Assembly (NCBI GenBank): GCA_948470475.1
Contig: OX419342.1
Coordinates: forward strand, 2,413,701 to 2,477,700
Length of the DNA stretch: 64,000 nt
From: Galaxea fascicularis
Taxonomy: Eukaryota; Cnidaria; Anthozoa; Scleractinia; Euphylliidae
Direction: 5' to 3'
A program made the position numbers and the translations under genes. Shown in pieces: positions 11,980-24,800 of this stretch (within the stretch, counting starts at the first letter, position 1; the number at the start of each line of letters is the position of its first letter). The notes under the pieces are model-generated. The model was not told the origin of the DNA. It saw only the letters and a list, made by a program, of their open reading frames with translations, and did no database searches.

Positions 11980-12482
11980 TGACCCTTTCACTCCTACGAT
12001 CTCAGTATCAATTCTCCTTACTGCCTGCCCTACATTGCTTAATGTTACTTCTGAGAATTTGGTGTTAAATCAAACAATATAATAAATACTGTGTTTATAG
12101 TGGAAGTGCACTTAGCTATCCAAGCTAGTTTACAGGCACTCCAGTTAATTAAATCCCAAGAAACAAATAATTCAAATAAACATAACATGATAAGAATCCC
12201 AACTGGCAGGAGGCAGACCAGTTGGCTATTTACAAGGATGACCGAGGAGTTGAACCAGGCACTAACCCAGAACAACACCAGCTAGTGACCAGAGCGGGAT
12301 TTGAACCCGGGTCACCGCATTGAAATCCAGCGCCCTAACCACTCGGCCAGCCTGCCTCCACGATTTCCATATCTCCTATTTGATTTCTTTCTTTATTCTC
12401 ATCACGTATCTGCTCGACAATGTAACACAGGATATTGCATGGAGAAATTACTCATTGGTCATTCCTACGAGTGAAAGGGTCA
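11980..12482. mobile_element. Composite element with TGACCCTTTCACTC ends
   Basis: Inverted ends TGACCCTTTCACTC(C/G)TA mark a roughly 500-bp unit. It encloses the tRNA-derived SINE at 12062-12359, so the SINE probably inserted into an older inverted-repeat element. Similar CCCTTTA-type ends bracket 21158-21362 in a DHRS7 intron. Borders are approximate and no target duplication was resolved. Confidence 0.4.
12062..12359 (-). mobile_element. tRNA-derived SINE
   Basis: Read on the minus strand, the head from 12359 to about 12289 resembles a tRNA-Leu/Ser: an A-box-like TGGCCGAGTGG (12349-12339) and a B-box GGTTCAAATCC (12307-12297), which are internal RNA polymerase III promoter elements. The body continues with CTAGCTGGTGTTGTTCTGGG and an AT-rich 3' part whose end is uncertain. 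The same body occurs at 58114-58210, which shows it is a dispersed element and not a tRNA gene. Confidence 0.75.
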
Positions 12483-12573
12483 ATTTAGCTCATTCAGGGG
12501 CATTCATCTGTTCTATATAAAAACGTAATTACCAGAAGTATCATTGAAATTGTATTATGTAAGAATTAAGTTA

Positions 12574-15500
12574 TTAAACATAAAATCGTTCGATTTCCTT
12601 TGTCCACGTTTTGTCGAAACATACGTCACTTCCATGCCACGCTTTCAACTGACTTTTCAAATAAAAGAACTGTTCATCAGACCACATCTCACTGAGGGCC
12701 TGGACTCGAGTGTCCCAAGGGATGTGCATGCTGTCCTTTTGATCAGCGGATTCTCCCTCTCTTTTCAGCATGACTTCACCCTTCATGGTAGCCTTGGCCG
12801 AAGTTGGTTGGCCTTCTTTGATTGTGAAGATTTCAGTATATGTGGTATCGTGGACTGTGTTTGTATCCTTAAGTAATACGCACCCACGGTCCAGCAAAAC
12901 GGAAAGCTTGTACTCATCGGAGAGCTGACCAACCTCCAGGCTCCTGAAACATGAAGCAGCCAGAATTTAACGACGGAGAGCTTGCTGGTAGGGCTATTTG
13001 CACCTAATAGTAATTGGCCTCTGCTTTGGGTTGCGTGTCCTGTACTATTTTGCACCACCTTGTGCCACTTCCTGTGACAAAACCAAGGCAAATGGTGCCT
13101 TGCTCTCACGAGAAACCTAAATGCCTGTGCTTGCTTTGAGTTTGACTGGTTGCTTGCTTTTTTGCATGTGTTTCATTGGCTGGACGGAATTCACTTGATC
13201 TAATATGGTTGACAATCAAATGACAACGAAGCAAGATTTCTATAGAAACTTATGGCCTTTACACACCCCTAACAAACCTTGATTTCTGAGGTTTTCTGCG
13301 CCATTCAACAGGTAAGACTGCATGGTTATACACACCAGGAGGGTGAAAAGCTCTCAACTGGGCATCTTTACTACTTAGTGCTTCGCTTGGAACTCGAACC
13401 GGAAGTAACAGCTTACTCCTACTTCCTGTATGTACAGAAAGGCATGTCACGTGGGAAGAAGGCCAGACAAATGGCCAATGAACCGAGGAGAGGGCTAGAC
13501 GTATTCTGTGACCAGCGGCTACAGTGTAGGCTGTAGAATCCAGGTTGACCTGAACTTGAAAAGTTTCACCAGGTGTCAAGGACTGAATGATGTCTCCTGA
13601 ATGACCGCGTGAGTGAGTCAAGTTTAACACTCCTGTCAATTGAAAAAACAGTCACTTTGTTGTGGTGGTGATGGTTGCAAGCCTTATGATCCTACGATCA
13701 ACACTGGCAAAGGGCCAACCATGCCGGAGTGGTCAATGGGGAGAGACCTCACAAAGGCCAACTCCTGGGCCTTTAGCTTGGCGCCTGGGAAGGTGACCAC
13801 ACTACTCCGACTCATCCACCCCTCCCCCCTGACTTTCACAACAAGCCATGCCTGGGTAACAGAAAATGAACGGGAACGTTGAAAAGACCTGGTGGGTGCC
13901 TTATGGCTTAATGTCATGAGCGCTCAGTATGTAAATGTTTCATCTGTAGAATTGCGGAATTCGGGCATCCCCTGGTCTCCAATGTCCCACCTATTGCCTG
14001 ATTTGCATTTGCTAAACGACAGCCATTAGTTGGCTTCTGTAATCTAAAAACACAAAAACAAACAAACTGAAAACAAATTCAAATACAGAAAAAAAAGTAA
14101 AGTTTCGTGCTTAGCGGTTACTCTACCTCTTGAGATTAAAGACGACTCGCCGCTCGAAAACACATCACACAATCTCACAGCGACCACAGCAAAAGGCCTA
14201 TCACAGCTCAGTTGAAGATGGACCTCGGGAAAACCAACAATTGATACGGGCTCACTAAGAACTGCTGTCTCCCAGCACTCCGACAAAGTGTCCTCGATTC
14301 TCTGATCCACTGGCAGCTCTTCCAAACTAAACGCAAGTGGAAGACCTCCCCACGATCCACTGAGAAACGAGGACGTCACAGATACCTTGGTGGTTGGTTC
14401 ATAAGAGGATGGCTCCAGTTTGTCCTCCGATACCGGTGGCATGGTTCTATCATGATGCAGCGAGAATTCCCGATGCTGTACATTGGATGATGGCCAGCAT
14501 TCCTCTGCTATCCACCTACCGGGCCAAATGTCCTCTTTGTGTGCATTTGAAATACCTTTTGAGAAAATGAACACAGTTGAATCACGGAGAGGTAGATTAG
14601 AGGGCCGAGGGAGGGAGGAGGCTTTCCATTTCGCAAACGTTTCAGTTCAACCAGTTGGATTCGGTGCAAACAGAATGCGTGGATCAAACTGAAATTTTCC
14701 GGACCAAGCGAAGACCATCCGAGGTAGACCAGAGGCGCTTATCATTTACACGGTCCATCCGGATGGAAATTATAGGTGCAAATATTTAATGCTGCAGCTT
14801 GTCCAAACGCAAAATGGACAAATCACAAAATCTACTAGTATCAATTGGTAGCGAAAACATTTCGACGTTCTTCAAACTTCAAAAGTACGATGAATGTTCA
14901 GAGTTGATGTTTTGCTTAGTAAACGGCTTCGATGTTCTCCTCCCGTCGCAATCATCGAGCCACCTTAAACTCCCAGTTATGTTGGCCTTGCTACGGGCCT
15001 GCGTCCTGCACCCAAAGACAATTTTCAGGACAGCTAAATTTTGTAATTTTGAAAGACGATATCATTTGAGGTAGACGACTTTCCAGTCTTGATATAAAAG
15101 TTCTCCCAAAATAGAAAATAAACTTATTTTGAAGAAATTAAACCTATTTCTTTAAAATCTATTGTCTTCCTTTGGTGCAATTATACAGGATTTATGGAAT
15201 CTAAGGAACTGGTTAAGGATTTTTATCGAGCAGATTTCAGCTCGTATCAACGTACTAAAATAATTAACAATTGAAAGTATTTTATCATGAATAACATACC
15301 ATCCCTCAAGAATATCCGCAATACAGGCTCATCCATTATGCTGGTTGGCAGGCCCTTCAAATGGCAGTCCCACCATCTGAGGCACTCTTTAAGGTGGTCT
15401 ATCCTTGGCCCTGGTGAGGAGTCCAAGGGCCATTGATGTGACCATGGACCAATGACAGCTCGAACTGGACACTTGAGATGTTGTACCATACGGAAGACTG

Positions 15501-18224
15501 CGTCTGTGTACAGATCAGAGAATCCTCCAATCAGGAACACAGGACAAGTGATGGAGGAGTAATCTTCTGCAATGGAACCATGCTGCCAGTACTGATCACG
15601 AGCCTGGTGTGACAGCCATTTGTGCACCCAGGGTTCACTGGATTTGCTCAAGCGATCTAACCACACTTCTTTCCACCTGGGAATAGATCATTTCTGAATT
15701 ACCCCGGGCCTCTTTTTCAAAGTGAGTCTTGGTGCTAACCCTTTCATATGCAAATCAATTTTCATTCACATGAAAACAAGTGTGAATGAAAATCGATTTG
15801 CATATGAAAGCATGAGCACCTAGACTCACTTTGAGAAAGAGGCCCGAGGTAATTTGGAAATTGCGTATTCAAGGTTAGTAGTGGAAACATTACCATTTTT
15901 AGTTGGAGAGCCAAAGTGCTGTTGTCAGAGCTGTTTGGAAATGTATAGTGAGCTACAGAACAATATCTATACTATCAGCACTTTGGTCTAGCCGAGTCTG
16001 GGGGCCCCAGAAGACTTACTTTATCCAAGTTTGGGCAACTAAGAAATATTGGTTTTTGAACCAAATGTGTACGCTGGGTACCCTAAGTGTGCCCTGGATG
16101 CCAAGGGTTTACAGGTTATGGGTTCCCAACTACATTTCTTGGAGCACAGCCTTGACTAAGTAGTGGTATATTAGAGTCTTACAGATGATGGGATTTGGTA
16201 CAGTTGGAGTCAGGCATGTATTTTTTGGCCTTCAAATATAAAATTGATTTAAAATAGAGCTTGCTTGGGAATTCACTTTCCTATCCTTAATCATCCAGAT
16301 TTGGTGAATGATCAACAAGAATACTGGTACCTTGGTCCCAAGCTCTGTGGATGAGGAGGGCGTGCATTCCAAAGGAACATGATGTGAGCCCATGACAGCA
16401 TCTCCCTGGCAAGAATGCATCCTCCACGATAATGAACATCATCAGTATAACGATCATCGGTTGAATAAGTTGAAATCACAGCTTTCAGAGCAGAGGGCCG
16501 TAAAGCAGCTAACTGAAGGCCGTTAAATCCTCCCCAGCTCTTCCCAAACATACCTATAGTAAAAAACAAAACCATCTGAGCAGGAGTTAGCGGCAAGACA
16601 TGGGTACTATGATCACTCAATCCAGGGCTGTCAACCCTCCTGGATAATCTGGGAGACTTGAGATTTTGGACTGTATCTTCCAGTCTCCAGATTAGAGTCT
16701 CAAATCTCCTGGATAATCACCAAAGTTTGCCATTTCTTGTGAAACCCGACTTTCAGGACAATAGAATTTTAACATGGATAACAAAATTAAAATGTTTCCT
16801 TGTAAACCCCAACAAAATGTTGTACTTGCAAGTGTTGCCACTGTAATATAGGCAACAATGTGATTGGTCGGAAATAAACCAATCAGATCAAATGTTACAA
16901 TGCTAGTGATGATGTCGTGTCGTTATGACATCATCTATCATCCCTTCCTTATCAATTCTCAATATTTGAAGACTTAAGGGGTTCACAGCCCTGTAAATCC
17001 CTTTTCTGTTTTCTTCCCTTTTAACTCCTAATTGTTACCAAGGAGCAAACGGTTTTCCCAAATTATTAGGGCTCACTGAGGAAACTGCATAAATGACAAT
17101 TTGACCTGAGAATCCAGATTTCACTAAATTCAGCCTATTTTGTCCTATATAGACTTGTTGTTGCTTTACACCAAGATGCTTTGTATTCCAACTTAAACAA
17201 CCTTCTCTCCTTCCTGGCTAAAAACAGCATTGAGAACTTGCTTACCAACACTGCCAGTACACCAGTCCTGGTGGGAAATCCAGCTGATGACGTCACAGCA
17301 GTCTTCCTGTTCTTGTTTTTCATATTCATCGTAGTAATATCCTTCTGAATCTCCTGATCCCCGCAAGTCCACACGCACACACACATATCCATGGGAACAA
17401 AAATATGAGTGTGTCTTCTCATCTCTCATAGCTGTCCAGTCAATGCGGCGATAAGGAAGGAACTCTGGAATCCAAAAATAAATTATTGATCAAACTAATG
17501 GCTGATGCGCACTTCCAGAAAATAATGCATACCTGACCCACAGAGACTCAATGAAAATTCCAAGGGGGAGGGGGATGACAAAAGCAAAAGTTTTTAAAGA
17601 AAGGTATGGGACTATATTGAAATTTCTGGAGGGGTGGGGGGGGAAGTAGAAACAAAAAACCCTCTGTGGGGGAGGGGCATGGATATTTTCTAGAACCACA
17701 CAATCTAACAAAGGTACTGTGTGTGTGTAAATGCCCATTAACATACCTCAGTAGAAAGAACAAGAGAGAAGACCTCAAGCTTGTAGCTTAGGAGGCAACA
17801 GGTATATAAATGATTTTGCTTGAACAGCACAATCAGAATTAAGAGACCACAGAGGTTTAATTAATAGGTGAAGGTACGTTTTAAGCCCTGATTTGAACTT
17901 GCCTAACCACTCGGCTGACAAATCTCAAGATTTGGTGTGGAAGCAAGCAGACTTGACAAGCTAGGGAATAATTTCATGACAAGAACTTAGGAAGAGTGTT
18001 CTACATTCCTCAGTGATAAAATTTATTAACAATTTGCTTAATGCCAACCACAAAGAATGGAAACTTTAATCCTCACCTAATATAGCTGGAAATTTCTCAG
18101 TTTCCTCCGACTTGACAGCATTTTTAGCAGTCATCCTGGGCATCCATAATTTAGCTGCCAGTTTTGTGCCATCACGCATTGGGATCCAAACTAAAGGTGT
18201 TTTATCTACCGTGTAATGTGTCAT
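12574..18224 (-). CDS. CocE/NonD-family hydrolase (peptidase S15-like)
   Basis: This alpha/beta hydrolase is 706 aa in seven exons: 18224-18077, 17464-17246, 16553-16331, 15676-15300, 14555-14127, 13632-13278 and 12943-12574. All junctions are GT-AG and the reading phase closes exactly. Family members hydrolyse acyl esters or X-Pro peptides. The oxyanion-side motif VDLRGSGDSEG lies at residues 81-91, the nucleophile in GKSWGG is Ser128, the acid in GGFSDLYTD is Asp251, and the base in GPWSHQWP is His277. A C-terminal jelly-roll domain follows (LRLALSS-like core in exon 6). There is no signal peptide, so a cytosolic enzyme is likely. The family is best known from bacteria; the many introns show this copy is a resident animal gene. 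The substrate is unknown. Confidence 0.88.
15698..15853. repeat. 156-bp foldback element in hydrolase intron 3
   Basis: Arms starting ATTACCCCGGGCCTCTTT and ending AAAGAGGCCCGAGGTAAT are inverted and nearly contiguous around TGAAAACAAG. The inner arms share ATATGCAAATC, an octamer-like motif, in both orientations. It lies just upstream of exon 4 within intron 3. Confidence 0.7.
17514..17695. repeat. G-rich dispersed element, copy 1
   Basis: Imperfect inverted ends around TTCCAGAAAATAATGCATACC bracket G-rich tracts and the phrase GAAATTTCTGGAGGGG. A diverged copy lies at 40359-40545 in usherin intron 6. It sits in hydrolase intron 1. Long ORFs across it are low-complexity artefacts. Confidence 0.55.
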
Positions 18225-20042
18225 GGTTTCAATTCAGACCTCTGTTGACTGAAGAAATAAAAGAAGACATACAGATGTTGTCATTGTAATGGATTGATAC
18301 ACATTGTTGCATTCATCTTAATTTTCAGCTGCCTAATACTTCTTCTGGGACAAATTAATTATGGTAAACACTGCATCCATTTCGCGAGTTTGGAGACTTT
18401 TAAGAAATGTCATGAAATAATGAAATAATTCCAGGACAGCAGCTAGGAAACAATGTTAAATTTTCTTGAAATCCTTGTGGTGTTAGGTTTTGGAGTTCAG
18501 CTCTGGTCATGGGAAATGAAGAATTCTGGTCTGAAACAGAGTAACCAGGATTTGGAGAACCGAGATAAAATGAGGCAGAAAAATCATAATTCTCACGTGC
18601 ATGACCAAAGTTTTTAACCAGAATCAGAAAATCCCAGCAGATACATGTAAGATTACACTCGCAATGATACACGGCATAACTCACGCAAATATATTTACTC
18701 TGATACAATCGAGACATCAATCAAGAAATGTGCAGCTTACTTGTACAGTTACTTCAGCCGTTTAGCCGGACACAGAGCTAATATATTGGCTTAATCTTGT
18801 ACATGAAGCAAAATACAAATCAAATCATACCCGTGTTTTGAATCTTCCTTTTCTCCGCGGATACGAAACATTTTGTGGGACTGGTAACTAATTCAGGGTG
18901 AACCAATATCGATACCTGAATACTCGACGAAATCGATACTAGGCTCGATTTCCGCCGTTCTCTCGCGTCCGGACTTCGTTCATTTTGAGGCTGCATCCCC
19001 CAAAACCATGGTTTTGGGCGACGCTGTCACAAAATTAGAGACATGCATTTGTATGGATTTTGAGTTATATTTCAAGGTCCATAACTTGGTCTCTGTTCAA
19101 CCTAAAAGAATCAAACTCAACCAATCTCAATGTTATCTTTCATGTGATGGTGTCAATTTGTCAATTACTTCAAAATTTGAAACTCGCCCCAGTTTCGGAA
19201 CGGCCAATGCCTTTCACCTCTTCTTATTACAAATGGGTCCAACCTCGTTCCCGGGACCTCTCTTATTCCCCAAAAGAGACCTGGGAATGAGGTCTCCTCC
19301 CTCATTGTGTTGATTGTTCCCAACATTTCCATGTTACCTATTCTATGTCAAAGTTTTCTCTCTGCAAAAGCTCTGAAGCACTTTCAGCCGAGGCTGGGTT
19401 GTCAATTAAGTTAAGTAACAGGTCTTTTAATAATATCAGGGAGGTTAAGCAACGACGATGACGACGGCAACGAGAATGCCACAAAACAATGGAATTAATG
19501 AGCCAAAACAATACTCTGCAAGTGCATTTTACATTTAGAGACATTTTTGGTTTTGTTGAGTTTGAAATAAAGGACAGGTTGTGGGGGTCAGCCTTGCATG
19601 GCTACTAGTGGTGTGTGAGAAATGGAAATTGGGTGCACATATCCCCCCCCCCTCCTACCCCCTTCTCTTTCTGGTGCTTGTCATGCCAGATAGGACAACA
19701 CACATGACTAGTCTGGCAAAAGTTTGGCAGTATAATTAATTTTATTTACGACATTTCTTTGTGGCCTATGTACTAGCCATGAGAGGAGAGAACCTGAGAA
19801 TGAGTCAAGGTTGGAAATTTGCATTAAGACCATCACACATGACACAAGACTCTAATTTCTGTTTTAATCGTTAAATTGATTTATGCCATACTGTTTATTT
19901 AAACTTAATTGTCAATTAGCAATATAACTAGTCAAAATCAAACTCCAAAGTTAAGTGTCCATTTCCCAAAGGGCTTCATTCAACAATCTTGGGCTGCTCT
20001 GATCCGAGTGAGACCACAACATTGATACTCTTATCCTAATGA
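18225..20042. other. Intergenic region, hydrolase start to DHRS7 end
   Basis: This holds the hydrolase 5' flank and the DHRS7 3' flank. No gene is supported. It contains a copy of the dispersed repeat at 19078-19208 and C-rich tracts near 19640-19660. Confidence 0.4.
19078..19208. repeat. Second copy of the 10661-10919 repeat (one arm)
   Basis: The stretch from TCCATAACTTGGTCTCTGTT to CGGAACGGCCAATGC matches the spacer and right arm of the inverted repeat at 10661-10919, with a deletion and point changes. Only one arm is present, so this is a half element. Confidence 0.65.
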
Positions 20043-21844
20043 TTAATCTTCTTTTCTACAAGAAAAAAGGTGTATGATAAAATCAAGTTAATAATTGCTC
20101 TAACTTCTCATTATTATATCTGTCAGTTAGTATGCACACTGTGATTGGTCAATTTTGCGGGTTGTACTCTACTGTACGGCCCACTAAATTTGAAAGTTTC
20201 CTTTTCCGCGTGCCTGATTAACCTCAGAGATATAATAAATATCAAGTACTAACCTCGTTTTCTCAGTCCGTACTGTAAGTTACGGATCCTCATTTTTTCC
20301 TGTTGATTTTTGGCCCGCGCGCTTCGCGCTTGGGCCATGAGTGAACAAGAGAAAAACTTGGTCTGCAACTTAAAGTATTGACCTTGAACTCAGTTAGTAA
20401 GAGGTATGTACTACCCAACTGTTTGTATGGCCAGAAAGCATGGTAAGCAGTTAGTTAAAACCCAAAATGTCCACCTATTTACATCTGCTGTGATTGGTTT
20501 TGGTGTTTCAACAGTCAGTCAGGGTTGCCAAAAAGCTCCAGCGACAGACAATATCACCAGCTACTTTCCTAGTTTCGCCAGTTACGATTCGTTGGTAAAA
20601 AGAGAAAATGTAGGGGAAAACTGGGGTTGTTACCGGTACCCCCTGCGTGCCGTCTACTCTCCCAGATCCTCCTTCTACTCAAAATCTTTTTGACAACCTT
20701 GCTCAGTACTATGGAAAACCATTCTATTACAGTTTTCTTACCTTGATTCTGTTTCTTCCCGCATCCTTCGAACTTGCCTCATACCCACACGTTTGGCAAA
20801 CCTATTATTGCAAAGGGTTTCAATTCTGAGAAATGATCCAAAACTTTCCATACTATTGAGATCATTTAATTAACACTGTGAGGTGAAGAAGTAGCCACTT
20901 TGCAGCTGCTGCCACACCCCTCTAGTTTTATAAAAGCAGTTCTATTTAGCACCATTTTAGAACAAAAACAAAAACAAAATTTAGGTATGACTGATTTACA
21001 GAAATACAGTGGTAACTGGGTGTTACAGCATAGCACTTGCAAAAAAGTCCAGACAACGCCGAACAGAATGCTTGATTTGCTGTGAGCAATGTATTTTACT
21101 GTAGGTTTGCATGAATGTGAACACCCGTAATCTTATTCGTCACTATTTCATTATTAACCCTTTAATCTCCAAGATCAAAATGTGTATTCCCCTTACCAAT
21201 CTCACTTATTTCATATGTTACATGTAGGGAGAATTTGTATAAATCTTAACTCAACTGATCCTGGTGATCATTTCCAGTATTCTCATGTCCTGTATGCTTG
21301 ATGAACCAGTGACATGGTAAGGAGAATTTACATGGTGGTAACTATTGGGATGTAAAGGGTTTTAAAATAGCTCTTGGGAGCCACACTGCAAGTACAATAA
21401 TTTTATTATAGCGAACAATCACATGGATTAAAGATTACCTCGTGTAAGTCCAACCAAAATATACTTCATGAAAAACAATGGCTTACCAGTCATACAAAGT
21501 AGGACAGTACTGACTAATGTATACAAACAGCAGGACTGGGTTGGGAGAAATCCACACTTCATCAAGTCTGTTGGCAATTGCTATGGCCATGAGCTGGGCA
21601 CACCTTTCAGGCAGCATTCTCTTGCTGTCATGTGTGACAGTTGCCTTCTCTTTGAATTGCTAAGCAGAGAAACAAAATTAATTTTGTGTACCGTATATTG
21701 TCTGGTCAGTCTGTTTTACCTTTTCCACATTATTTCTTCTCCAGATTCTGCTATTAAACTTACATTCTTCCTTATGTGCTACTGAAAATGAACTCCTACA
21801 CTGAGGATAAAACAATGATGATGACATTATTATGAATTATTATA

Positions 21845-21888
<44 letters not shown>

Positions 21889-24800
21889 GTACATTAAGAA
21901 CTACTGATATGGGTGGAGAATGGTCATCCAAAACAAAAGTGAAACTTCATGGGCATTTCAATCACAAAAGCCATCTTGATTTCTCGATTCCTTTTGCAAG
22001 CCTACAAACACCTCAGGCTGACAGACAAAATGGTAGTAGAGTCTTCTTGCAAAGCATAAAATTTACCATTCGCCACTGCTAATGAGCAATACATTCATAC
22101 AGAACCCAATCCACTGCCTGCATTAAAAGTACTTATAAGCATAGCTACAAACTGCAACATGATTAGTTGACACATTGTGTTTCTATAGTAGTTTTAGTGC
22201 AACAAATAACACCACTCTTTCTATCATGCAATCAACTGTGAAAAAGACCCCGCTCCCCCATCCAATGTTACTTGTTTGTACCTCGAGATCACAGCAATTG
22301 CTGTACAACATTGTTTGGGGGGGGGAGGGGGGGGGCTGAAAGGAAAAGCTAGGGGGGCAAAAGGGATCACAGTGATGAAATAGGGGATTAAAAAGGTAGA
22401 TGCGTCAACAGGCTGCACAGGTGTACCTTGTTGACATCCTCAGTAAAGGCATTTGCTACAACATTGGTTTGGACAGGCCCAGGACAAACCAGAGTTACTC
22501 CAATGTTATGTTCATGCACCTCCATGCGCAATGTGTTGAAATATCCCTAAAAAAACACACAAAGGCAAGTACTTTTAAAAGAAAAATGGGATATTTAATT
22601 AAGATGTATGTGGCAAATGAATGTCTTAAGTTGAAGCGTTACACACAGAACTTTCTCTCTGAACTCTAACTTGTTATGTCTATTGAGAAATTATGATAAA
22701 ACCCAAGTTACTTAGGATGCAAAACTCAAACAGTACCACATAATTTGTATGAATACTTTCAAACATGTCTGTTTTTCATAGATAGGCCCCACAGGAAAAA
22801 AAAAGAACGCATTTACTGAAAATGAGGTATCAGGCTTTGTCCTGGTTTGTCTTCATCTTATTATGTGACAAGAGGCAAGATGATACAAATGGTAATGGAG
22901 CTTACTCAAAACCAAAGTCATCTTCCACAAAACACCTCCAGGACGAAGGAAGGAAGTCAGTCTTCTAATCACCATTAACAACACTATTGTCCTCCTAATG
23001 TTCCAGTAATGATCCTCAATTTTTGCTTAACATCTTTTATCTGACTGTGAAATCCTGGAAATGAAGGCGCTTTAGATAAATTATATTGGGTTACATTATA
23101 ATTCTGGAAACAGCTCACAACAAACCTGAATAGCAAACTTAGTCGCACTGTATGTAGCCTGGCCAGGGGAACCTATATCAGAAATTATTAATTAATCATT
23201 CAACAATCAATCATCAACTTATTAAAAATGATTTATAATGATTATTAATACTAGCTGTTGATTTTTAGTGCGTGAGGGCCAATCATAACCATGCAAACTA
23301 GTCCTGTCTTTTGACAGTGGTAAAAACAGTAAAAAACTTCAAGGTGCATCTTGTAAAATAAAATGTTTGACCTAATTAATGTTACGAGTGACACACTAAC
23401 CAACTTTGCCAGCAATACTGCTTGTGACAATGATCTGTCCCGATTTCTGCTTTATCATTTGAGGTAAAACTGCTTTGGTCAAAGAAATTGGTCCAATGAC
23501 ATTAACATCCAACATGGCTTGGTCAACATCTATCTTTGCAGTGTCAAGTACAAGACTTCTCTGAGAACGCCCACTGTTGTTCACTAAAATGTCAATCTAA
23601 GTCAAAACAATTTACAAAATAAAATAAATAATTGGTCACCATGAAATTATACCCTGTCAGATAACATCCAGACCTACTAAATATCTGTCCTTTCTCAAAT
23701 TGGGTCACTGAATGGTCAAAATCAATTTTTGAATCCAGACAGAAATGACCTTGCATTCTGAAAGATTCTGTTCCCAGCATTTAGCTCACACACAGTTTCC
23801 CCATCTTTTTCAGCAAGCAAAATCCTACAGTTGTAATAAAATCACTCAGTGTTGTATGTAACAACATAATCTTATTATTAAATATTATTATACAGTATAC
23901 AAGTGTAGTTATTATAATTATCTTGTATCTGTAAAACCCAGTGTCTCTGAAGTTTACAAGCCCTCCAGCTCTCCCTCAGTTTATAGTTCTTTTTTCACAG
24001 TTTATTTATTTATTTATTTATTTGCAGATTTAGAAATAACAACAGTTCTAAATTAAGTATAACTAAGTTATACAAGGTGGTTGAACAATAGGACACAAAG
24101 TCCCCTACATGGTATTTAGGTAAGCAAACCATAAATGTACAAATGTATATGACATCTATGAATACAGACCCTCTCAAAATACAAAAAGACAGCCTGAGTA
24201 TGGTCCTTGTGAGTACTGAAATTTGTTATGTCCAGTGGATGAACTAACACATCAATAGCAAGTGATCTCTCTTTAGCAAGCGCTAACAAAAAGCAACAAA
24301 TGACCATTAATTTTAATGACACAATACTGGTTACCCCCAAAAGGAGCAAACCATTTCAGCCATGGCATCCTTCTGGTATTAATAGGTACCTTCAGATTTG
24401 AGTAAGGGTATGACATTGAGTATGAGTACAACATATGACTTTTCAAATCTTGTTCACATGCTTTACAACATACACTGTAGATGATCACTAGTGACACCAA
24501 TCTTGTTTCTACAGTACATTCTCCTTATCTGCTGGTAAGCAACTAGCAAGAATGAGGATTCAGGGTAGGTGACTGGTTTGAAACTACAAATTCATACTCA
24601 TACTTGATCATACTCACACTCAAATTTGAAGGTATGCCTAATGCAGAGATTCCAACCCTTTGTGAGAGAAAATAGGGAGTATTACAGGCTGTACATAGCA
24701 TTATTGGTGCTATTGTGAGCATCAAAGATGTGAGCTGATAGGGAGGGTTTTGGGGGGTATGCCTCTCCTGGGAAACTTTCCAAATTTATGCCATTTTCTG

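Larger units (their letters stand above)
9319..12573. other. Repeat-rich intergenic region
   Basis: Between the neurexin-like start and the hydrolase stop I find no supportable gene. It holds the neurexin-like promoter side (9319 onward), G-rich tracts near 9905-9960 and 10125-10150, the inverted repeat at 10661-10919, and a composite element at 11980-12482 that encloses a SINE. Short ORFs at 9798-10040 and 11235-11474 show no family features. Confidence 0.4.

Noticed and set aside
12289..12359. Possible tRNA gene on the minus strand
   Set aside because: A and B boxes are present, but the stem pairing is poor, no clean anticodon arm is seen, and the sequence continues into a body repeated elsewhere, so it is a SINE head.
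13684..13917. 77-codon minus-strand ORF as a hydrolase exon
   Set aside because: Exons 5 and 6 already join exactly (phase 1 to phase 1) without it, and its sequence does not continue the jelly-roll domain.
14799..15074. 91-codon plus-strand ORF in hydrolase intron 4
   Set aside because: No domain, no splice context, and it lies inside an intron of an opposite-strand gene.
17490..17778. Pro-rich minus-strand ORFs
   Set aside because: They arise from G-rich tracts of a dispersed element in hydrolase intron 1.
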